From NCBI GenBank assembly GCA_032433595.1, contig JASWJB010000559.1, forward strand, positions 1 to 16,568: DNA of 16,568 nucleotides, given 5' to 3'. The translations under genes and the position numbers were made by a program. The notes under the pieces are model-generated. The model was not told where the DNA came from, searched no databases, and saw nothing but the letters and a program-made list of their open reading frames with translations. This DNA comes from Conoideocrella luteorostrata. Lineage: Eukaryota; Ascomycota; Sordariomycetes; Hypocreales; Clavicipitaceae. Positions 9,898 to 16,568 of this stretch are shown piece after piece (position 1 is the stretch's first letter; the number at the start of each line of letters is the position of its first letter).

Positions 9898-10398
9898 CCC
9901 CGACGCCGTCTCCGAAGCTTCCTTCACTTCCCGAATTGCCGCCTTGATTGGCTCATTTGGCTCATCATCCAAGTCAGCGCATCGTCGTCTGGAACTTCAC
10001 CGCGGCTTGCCCGCGGATCGGTCGACGTGGACCAATCCTCCAACTCCCGTTCCCTTCACCCCATTGCCGCCCCCGACGACCCATCCACTTCGCAATCCCC
10101 CCAAAATCCTACCAGCACTGTCCTCTCAGCACTTGATCTTTCCTCGCCGTCTGATCACCTCGATCGAATCCCCGAACCGGCCCCGGTCTCGACTGTGAAT
10201 ATAGAATCTTCAACTTCAAGATCGGCTCCTCCCACCGGCCAGGCATCTCAGGTTCTCGGCAGGCGAAGACGGTCCTCTGGCTCTTCTGCTCTGCAAGAAG
10301 ATCCTGATTCGACTTTTCTTGGCCACGAGGCTGTCGGCACTGATACCCCTGCCCTTGCCTCACGGCGCTCTAAACGAAGGCGACGTGACAGCTCAGCC
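9898..10398 (+). other. Stop-free, ATG-free leader in frame with gid7 (possible N-terminal extension)
   Basis: After a TGA at 9895-9897, the gid7 frame stays open for 167 codons up to the first ATG at 10399. From about 10027 the reading looks protein-like: Ser/Pro-rich, with basic clusters GRRRRSSGSS and RRSKRRRRD resembling nuclear localisation signals. No ATG exists in any frame from 9781 to 10398. The best-placed near-cognate start is the GTG at 10027, with G at -3 and G at +4. An ATG at 9778 is in the same frame but is followed by the TGA at 9895, and I found no splice pair that joins it well. This may therefore be a plain 5' UTR, a non-AUG-initiated extension, or a mis-sequenced start. 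Confidence 0.45.
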
Positions 10399-12406
10399 AT
10401 GGCATCGGACGCCAGTTCTGCGCCGGTGGCCAACGGCAGCACAGCCGTCCGGTCCAATGGAGCGTCTGAGTTGGCCTCGCAGCGAACAGTCTTGCCTGGG
10501 GGCGTAACTAATGGTACACATAAAGCCACTGCACTTGCTACCAATGGCTCGTCAAACGGAGACAAAACATTTGTGCCAACGCCACGACCGACAACGTACT
10601 TCGGCCATAACAGGGAGGAGGTGACGCGGATTCTCATTCAAGCCTTGTCAGACATGGGCTATCAGGCAGCGGCTGAGAGTGTCAGCCATGACAGCGGTTA
10701 TAAACTGGAGAGTCCGACCGTGGCATCCTTCCGATCAGCTGTGCTTGATGGTTCTTGGGCCGAAGCCGAGGACTTGTTGACAGGCGCTACCGTCTCGGGG
10801 GTGGGCTATGAGGATGGTGATGAAGGGAATGGTCTTGTATTAGCGCCAGGCTCGAATCGAGATATAATGCGATTTTGGCTGCGGCAACAAAAATTTCTAG
10901 AGTTGCTGGAGAGGAAAGACACAACTCGCGCGCTGCATGTGCTGCGTACTGAGCTGACACCGTTACATCACGACACAAATAAACTACACCTGCTTTCCAG
11001 CCTTTTGATGTGTCTTTCAACAAATGACTTGATGGCAAAGGCGAATTGGGATGGAGCACGGGGTCAGTCACGGAAAACACTACTCTCAGAACTCTCAAGT
11101 ATGCTCCTGAAGCCACAATGTCCTAGTAACTTCGGGTGGAAGGCTAACACAAATTGATAGGATGCATATCACCATCGGTAATGTTACCTGAAAATCGATT
11201 AGCTATACTGCTTCAGCAAGTCAAACAAAGTCAGATAGACACATGCCTATATCACACGGCTGCCTCGTCGCCATCTCTATATTCGGATCATCTTTGTGAT
11301 ATCCGAAATTTTCCAACCGAAAAGGTGGTGGAACTGGAAGAGGTGACTGGAGAGACTTGGGAAGTACAGTTTTCCCATGATGGATCAAAGCTCGCAGCCT
11401 GTGGCTCTGGAGACGCGGTTCGGATTTGGGAAACAAGATCGTTCAGCGTTGTAAATACTTTGACAATTCAGGTGCAAAAAGACCATGAGTCGGGCGTGGC
11501 AAGCATTGCATGGAGCCCGGACGACTCTATGATTGTGACTTGCTCGCGAGATAACTTTGCTCGTCTATGGGACACCAAGGTATGAAACTCATGGGAAGGG
11601 AACCTCGTAGCTGCGCTAACAATGATTCTTCGGCAGACAGGATCTTTGCTGAAAAAACTGAGGCGGTTTGATGAGCCGGTCAGCGCTTGCGTGTGGGCTG
11701 GTGATGGCGAGTCCTTCATTCTGGGCACCTTGGACAACAAACGCAGCATATGCACCTTCAATAGCGAGGGTGAAGAGCTGGTGCAGTGGAATAAGAAGCA
11801 CCGTGTTCAGGCTTTGTGTGCTTCTCCTAACGGGAGGTGGCTAGTTGCCGCAGATAACAAAACAACCATCTATGTCTACAACGCCACCACGCGGGAGCTC
11901 GAATATGAGCTGGACCTAAAAACGCAGCCCACGTCACTGACCATTAGCCAGGACTCTCGGCAGCTGCTTATCAACAAGGCAGACAGCGAAGCACAGCTTA
12001 TCGACTTGGTGACCAGGGGTACTATCCACAAGTTCCTAGGCCACAAGATGGGCAAGTGCATCATCCGATCCGCGTTTGGCGGCGCCAACGAGAGTTTTGT
12101 AGTTAGCGGGAGCGAAGACGGCAACATGTTCATCTGGCACAAGAATATAGGGGCCGCTGTGGAGAGATTACCCGGACATAGCAAACGATGCAACGGTGCG
12201 GCTTGGAATCCAGCAGACCCGTGTATGCTCGCGTCGTGCAGCGACGCCGGGCCTATCAAGATGTATGTGAATACACAAATGCGTATCTTCCCCATGGTCA
12301 GCTAACTAATCGTCGCAGCTGGTCCAATCGAGCCAGAGGCGTGGATCTCAGGTCGCAAATCCCAAGTTTATCGAAGGTCTGGCGACGCTCATCCGACGTT
12401 GCTTAG
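10399..12406 (+). CDS. gid7: WDR26/Gid7-type LisH-CTLH-WD40 subunit of the GID/CTLH ubiquitin ligase
   Basis: Exons 10399-11098, 11161-11579, 11637-12262 and 12319-12406 give 610 residues from the first ATG. Introns of 62, 57 and 56 nt have GT donors, CTAAC branch sites and AG acceptors; the last one restores the terminal WD motif IKIWSN. Numbering from this ATG: a Ser/Asn-rich lead, LisH at about 72-101 (REEVTRILIQALSDMGY), CTLH/CRA at about 105-220 (including the run QQKFLELLERKDTTRAL), then seven WD40-like repeats at about 292-590, such as WSPDDSMIVTCSRDNFARLW. This order is diagnostic for WDR26/Gid7, which joins GID E3 units into larger assemblies and helps recruit substrates; in yeast the complex degrades gluconeogenic enzymes when glucose returns. 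Yeast Gid7 has about 745 residues and human WDR26 about 660. Including the upstream open frame from 10027 would give 734. The true start is unsettled. Confidence 0.9.
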
Positions 12407-13264
12407 GTGCTAACCAGGCGCGGCCGTGTACAGAAGCTTCATTTTCCGATAACATCTCTGGATCACCACGATTGTAGTGACACACGTCTTTCATCTCAGT
12501 AGTCTAACTAACAACTGGGCAACTACGCCTCTCATTCTTCTTGGTTTAGACATGGCGCGCAGCAACGAATAGAACATTGCACATGGGTTGGGACGGTGGT
12601 ACAGCTGATTTTGTTTTTCATGACGGAAAGGAAAGGGGCCGAAATGTGGATGAGTATGCTTTTGTCGGCGACAATTTGTTTTCTTCCCGTCACCAGGCCA
12701 GGCGAATCTGAAAATGATGTCGTCCTGTGCTGTCACTCGTTTTATTCTGTACTACGTTTCCATGGGCTCATCTATCTCGGGCGTTCTAGCGTTTTGTGTG
12801 CAAGACACAGGGTTGTTTTATTGAGCAGGGACGAGCGAGCCAGTGACGGCGATGTGCGGAAAGAATGGGTTTTAGCAGCCTACTGTTTTGTTGCAATGTT
12901 GTTACATGCACGTAGATAGACACGTCTGCTTGTTAGTTGGCTCTATGCAAACACATGACGAGTCTCCTCTCCTCCTCTCTGAGCAAGTGAGTCGAGAAGA
13001 TAAGGCACCGAAGTATGTGTGGCCAGGTGTGGGCGTGACGTCGTGATCGGCGGTCCTATGTGTGTTGCGTGTAGTCAAGCACTCTTAGCAGTGATGGGCA
13101 TGAAGCCATTGAGTTTAGGCCATGTCGCCAGGGGTATCACTCGATCCTGGGGTAGTACCACAAACTGGAGTATGGTCCTGCATCTTGGCATGGTTGGGCT
13201 CAAAGGAGCTATGATCGTAGTTAGTTATAGCCACGACTAGCCACTTGTACGGATCACCAGTTTT

Positions 13265-13297
13265 ACGTGTTCCACGCCTTGTAACCTTGTAACACGT
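13265..13297. repeat. Short perfect inverted repeat
   Basis: ACGTGTT at 13265-13271 pairs with AACACGT at 13291-13297 across a 19-nt loop. The loop side also contains CTTGTAACCTTGTAA, which is nearly complementary to the TTACAAGTTACAAG at 13365-13378. Confidence 0.5.
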
Positions 13298-13815
13298 CAA
13301 AGGTGCTAATTTCGGACTGTGGAACATAACATGATCCCGGTAAGCATGTCCGGTAACGTGTGGTTACAAGTTACAAGTCAAACGTTGTGTGTATGGCAAA
13401 GTGAGTGCCTATTTAGCACACGTCGAAGTGCCGCTGGTACCCGGGATCGGTTGGCTGTGGAGCGTTTCAACTCTCAAGCCACGAGCTCAATACCACAGTA
13501 ACTAACTATGTACGGGGTGACGGAGCATGCAGTGCGTCCGTCTGGCGGCAAGCTGGCTGGATAGGGACGGGTCCGAGGCTGACAAGTGCCATGAAGGTCC
13601 TTTTGCAAAATAAGGGATTCATGGTGGTAATCTACTTTTACAGTATTGAGACTAGCTCGATCTGGGTCTGGGGGATCAGCGTGCTAACAAGGTCAAGTTA
13701 CAGATGATACGGGGGAGGAAGGCAGATTGGCAGGATCGCGGATGCCGGATCGACAGGTGCAACGGCGTGGGAAGGTCTGGAATGGTTTTGTTGGTGTTGC
13801 ATTCGGCGGTTCCTG

Positions 13816-13827
13816 TTTTTTTTTTTT
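13816..13827. repeat. T12 homopolymer
   Basis: Twelve consecutive T on the plus strand. Confidence 0.9.
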
Positions 13828-13870
13828 GTCTCCCCCTTTTTCGTGGCTTCGGTGTAGACTACGCTTTGCA

Positions 13871-13889
13871 TGTGTGTGTGTGTGTGTGT
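13871..13889. repeat. (TG)n microsatellite
   Basis: Nine TG units plus a T. Confidence 0.95.
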
Positions 13890-14065
13890 CTGTGAGGTCT
13901 TGCCGCGTCTGGAGAAGTGGTCGCGCTGGGAGGCGGACTAACTAGTGAGCTAGTGCTGCGGAGGAGGGGAGGTTTGGTTGTATTGGTGTGGACTGGAGAG
14001 GTCGTGTGCCGCGGCTGATTGAAACCCGTTTGATTAGCAGCGGAGGGATCCGACAGTGAAGAAAT

Positions 14066-14092
14066 TTTGGTTTGGTTTGGTTTGGTTTGGTT
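14066..14092. repeat. (TTTGG)n microsatellite
   Basis: Five perfect 5-bp units followed by TT. Confidence 0.95.
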
Positions 14093-14230
14093 ACGGAATG
14101 TCAAGGAGTGACTGACAATGGGTAGATGTTTGGCGTTGGGCCGTGTGACGGGGAAACGATGCGTTGGGTTGTGATGCAGCGCTGATTGCGTAGTTTCTAG
14201 CTACAGGAGGGGGCGCGGGACAGTAAATTA

Positions 14231-14266
14231 CAGCACAGCACAGCACAGCACAGCACAGCACAGCAC
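14231..14266. repeat. (CAGCA)n microsatellite
   Basis: Seven perfect 5-bp units plus one C. The period is not a multiple of three, so it is not a coding repeat. Confidence 0.95.
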
Positions 14267-14407
14267 TTGATGCGGCGGCAATGACCAGAAAGAATCAGGC
14301 GTGCATGCGTGTTTCGCGGGGCATACTACTCCGTACATGCGGCGGCATCTTACAACACAGTGACTGTCGCACCCAGAAACCGCTCCGTACCTACCTAACT
14401 AACTAAC

Positions 14408-14427
14408 TACGGAGTAACTACGGAGTA
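14408..14427. repeat. Two TACGGAGTA copies with an 11-bp period
   Basis: Copies at 14408-14416 and 14419-14427, next to an AACT tetranucleotide run on the left. Confidence 0.85.
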
Positions 14428-15060
14428 CCTAACCAAGCCAGTCCAACGTCACCCTCTCTGCTACTGTATTTGGCTGCCCGCCCAGCCAGCTTGTCAGGCA
14501 GCCGGTCAGCAATCCAACCTTGCACTTTTTTGAGCTTGGACCTCGCCGGCCATGCGCCCTTGTCCGCCTGGTACCTTGCATGGAAGCGAAGTAACCCCAC
14601 GCCGGTCTTCAGCTTTGTTTGTTGGAGAAAGGCAAAACGGTCTCATTTAGTTTTTAATATTTTCTTTTTTTATACTGCTAGTTTTTGGGAGGGCTCCCAT
14701 GCCGATTGCGCGATATAGGCACCGAAGGGGGTGGGGGAAAAGAGAGGGGGAGAGTGCAGTTCCTCGTGTATGTAAGAAGTGCTAACTATCTGGCGGCTCG
14801 GGCAGCCCGTCAGACTTGAACGGCCGATTAACTACGGAGCACAGAAGAACGGAGCAGGGCACAACAGGGCAAGAACCATATTGCGCTTGCACTATCGTGT
14901 TCCATGCCTGCTCCGTATACCTAGTTAAGACATGTTTGGCACGCCGAATCTCAACGAGTCCTGGTGAGTCACCTGCGTTCATCTACGCTGCCCAGGGCAT
15001 CCCAGGCACGGCAGTCCCAACAGGGAAACCAATACATAATCCAAAGCAAACAACGCATCT

Positions 15061-15088
15061 CCGTTCTCCGTTCTCCGTTCTCCGTACT
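15061..15088. repeat. 7-bp tandem repeat (CCGTTCT)3 plus CCGTACT
   Basis: Four units of seven bases, the last with T to A. The unit is one base away from the CCGTACT period that makes up the doubled TACTCCGTA motif elsewhere in the window. Confidence 0.85.
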
Positions 15089-15321
15089 CTGTAGAGCTAC
15101 TAGTTAGTTAGTATTGTGCAATATTCAACAAGCACGGCGGACCACATTATAAAATTAATCAAGGATCGGGCGGGCCCCCCAACCGTCTGTCTGGACTCTG
15201 GTTTCGGCATGCTTTGATTGACGGGACTGGCGGGGACTGCAAAAAGCACGTCACTTGATCGTCAGTCAATATTCGCCCCACGAACCTTCATATATTTTCT
15301 ACGGAGCACTTGACGATGGTT

Positions 15322-15338
15322 GCTAGCTAGCTAGCTAG
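15322..15338. repeat. (GCTA)n microsatellite
   Basis: Four GCTA units plus G. Confidence 0.9.
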
Positions 15339-15642
15339 TTAGCACGGCCGATGTAAAGCAGAAACCCCCCTCCTCTCAGCCAAACTCATGATTCGAGCGC
15401 TCACCGCCTACCAGCACAAGCGGAATGCAACATGACTAGCTGGCTCATTGCCCCCCCCTGCAGCACGTTTCTTCTAGAACCAATGCTGGGCTAATTACGG
15501 ACTTCGGACTACGGGGGCAAGCGGGTTGCAATGAGAAAGCACAGTCGCCGCTCTCAGCGCGCCATCACGCCAATAAACAGCTTATTTATACTCCGTATTG
15601 CGTAGTCGTATATCGCATACTCCATGCTCCGTATAGAGAACC

Positions 15643-15662
15643 AAAAAAAAATAGGGGGGGGG
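15643..15662. repeat. A9 run followed by G9 run
   Basis: Nine A, then TA, then nine G. Low-complexity sequence. Confidence 0.85.
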
Positions 15663-15784
15663 AGTTGGCAAATAGCACAGGGACCTATACGTGATTAAAA
15701 TCATAACGAACTACGGAGTACGGCATGGCTATTAATTACTTAACGCTTTCATTCATATTAGATTTAGCTTTTTTATCTACTCTG

Positions 15785-15800
15785 TACGGAGTACTCCGTA
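15785..15800. repeat. Perfect 16-bp palindrome TACGGAGTACTCCGTA
   Basis: Two copies of the TACGGAGTA motif in opposite orientation share the central TA, giving a perfect palindrome. It is the only inverted arrangement of this motif in the window. Confidence 0.9.
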
Positions 15801-16025
15801 ATCCCTCCAACAGTCGCGCTCGTTTAGGACTGTGCAATTAGTCGTATCCCGCTCAGGAGGCTCCATGCGGTTCATCAACATGCAAGGGGTTAGGGGCCAG
15901 GGGGAAACAATTGGCAAATTATTGCGGAGCTATTTGTAGACAGCCCACGGAGTGCATTTACCTGCCACCAGGTAGCCGGTAATGAGTGGGGTGTTGGGGA
16001 GCTCAATTCTGTATTGTGCAGACGG

Positions 16026-16041
16026 TACTCCGTACTCCGTA
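16026..16041. repeat. Doubled TACTCCG motif
   Basis: TACTCCGTACTCCGTA, two direct copies with a 7-bp period, identical to the pair at 9063-9078 about 7 kb away. Confidence 0.9.
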
Positions 16042-16568
16042 GTTGAGTAACTAAGTATTGTATCTCATGTAGTTACTCCTAATCAGCGTGCTGTTTTGGA
16101 CCGGGACTGTCTCCATACTTGCAGCAGAGTACTGTATGTACGGAGTACAATGCCGAATATAACGCTGGCAGCTGGCTGCATTCACCATCAACGTGAGTGG
16201 TTTGGCATGCGGAATGAGCAGATAATTACTATTTACTCAGTACAATATGGCTATTTGGTTTCATCCCCCCAGGTCACGTCACGAGCCCGCCAGCCAGGCG
16301 GCAAGCAGGCAAGTAGTTAGTTGGTCAGTTAGTTATATGGTTGAAGAGAGCAGCAGGTTACGCATGAGGGCGTTGCCATGTGGTCATGTTACACAGCTTC
16401 ACGTCGCTTCCACCAATGAAACAATCCTTGCCAACGCTTGTCACACATACGCACAGAGCACCACCAGCCAACAATCCTGATCCTGGTCACGGATCCGAAG
16501 TGACCCAGGCTACCGGATATACCACAGCAGAGCTGTTTATTAGATCCACCACAGAATGGAAGAAGGAG

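Larger units (their letters stand above)
12407..16568. other. 4.2-kb gene-free region rich in simple repeats
   Basis: Its left end must hold the gid7 3' UTR. No reading frame shows a domain, splice-supported extension or plausible composition. It contains several microsatellites, homopolymer runs and nine of the thirteen TACTCCGTA copies. It may be the long upstream region of a gene beyond the right edge, or simply non-coding spacer. Confidence 0.5.

Noticed and set aside
12596..12919. Plus-strand 107-codon frame after gid7
   Set aside because: It lies where the gid7 3' UTR is expected and has no domain or splice support.
13859..14104. Minus-strand 81-codon frame rich in Thr, His, Asn and Pro
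   Set aside because: Its composition comes from reading through the TG and TTTGG microsatellites.
14231..14266. CAGCA array as part of a CRISPR-like or coding repeat
   Set aside because: Units are 5 bp with no spacers and the period breaks any reading frame; it is a microsatellite.
1..16568. tRNA, 5S rRNA or other structured RNA genes
   Set aside because: A read-through for T-loop-like GTTCRA contexts and fungal 5S-like blocks found no complete candidate. A covariance-model search was not possible here.

Overview
The window looks like nuclear DNA of a filamentous ascomycete, most likely a eurotiomycete (Aspergillus/Penicillium-like). The evidence is small introns of about 50-110 nt with GT donors, CTAAC/CTGAC-type branch sites and AG acceptors; a pyrimidine-rich tract just ahead of a start codon; long gene-poor spacers; and four genes that read as typical fungal orthologues. 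Species was not determined. No operon, bacterial mobile element, CRISPR array, rRNA or tRNA gene was seen.

Layout, left to right. (1) 93-1293 (+): a seven-transmembrane fungal rhodopsin/Pth11-like protein with one intron. (2) 2030-3345 (+): a peroxisomal alpha-methylacyl-CoA racemase-type (CoA-transferase family III) enzyme with one intron, all three expected catalytic residues and a C-terminal SKL signal. (3) 3903-6312 (-): the dynamin-like GTPase Vps1/VpsA, rebuilt from six exons to 697 residues. It is convergent with the racemase gene. (4) A spacer of about 4 kb (6313 to about 10398). It holds a cluster of CCACATG sites upstream of vps1, a decayed or interrupted heptad-repeat reading frame on the minus strand (7439-7918), and the gid7 promoter and leader. 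(5) About 10399-12406 (+): a LisH-CTLH-WD40 protein of the WDR26/Gid7 type (GID/CTLH ubiquitin ligase) with three introns. (6) 12407-16568: about 4.2 kb with no gene I can support, rich in microsatellites, homopolymer runs and the motif TACTCCGTA/TACGGAGTA.

The genes do not form a pathway cluster. Racemase and Vps1 both relate to peroxisomes (branched acyl-CoA oxidation; organelle fission and vacuolar sorting), and Gid7 relates to turnover of gluconeogenic enzymes, but these are housekeeping genes and proximity alone proves nothing.

The most interesting observations are these. The gid7 leader has a 618-nt stretch without any ATG, in front of and inside a stop-free extension in the same frame, which raises the possibility of non-AUG initiation. 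The TACTCCGTA motif occurs 13 times, always outside genes. CCACATG half-sites cluster upstream of vps1. A heptad-repeat frame is broken by a single TAG. I found no wholly new multi-gene system.
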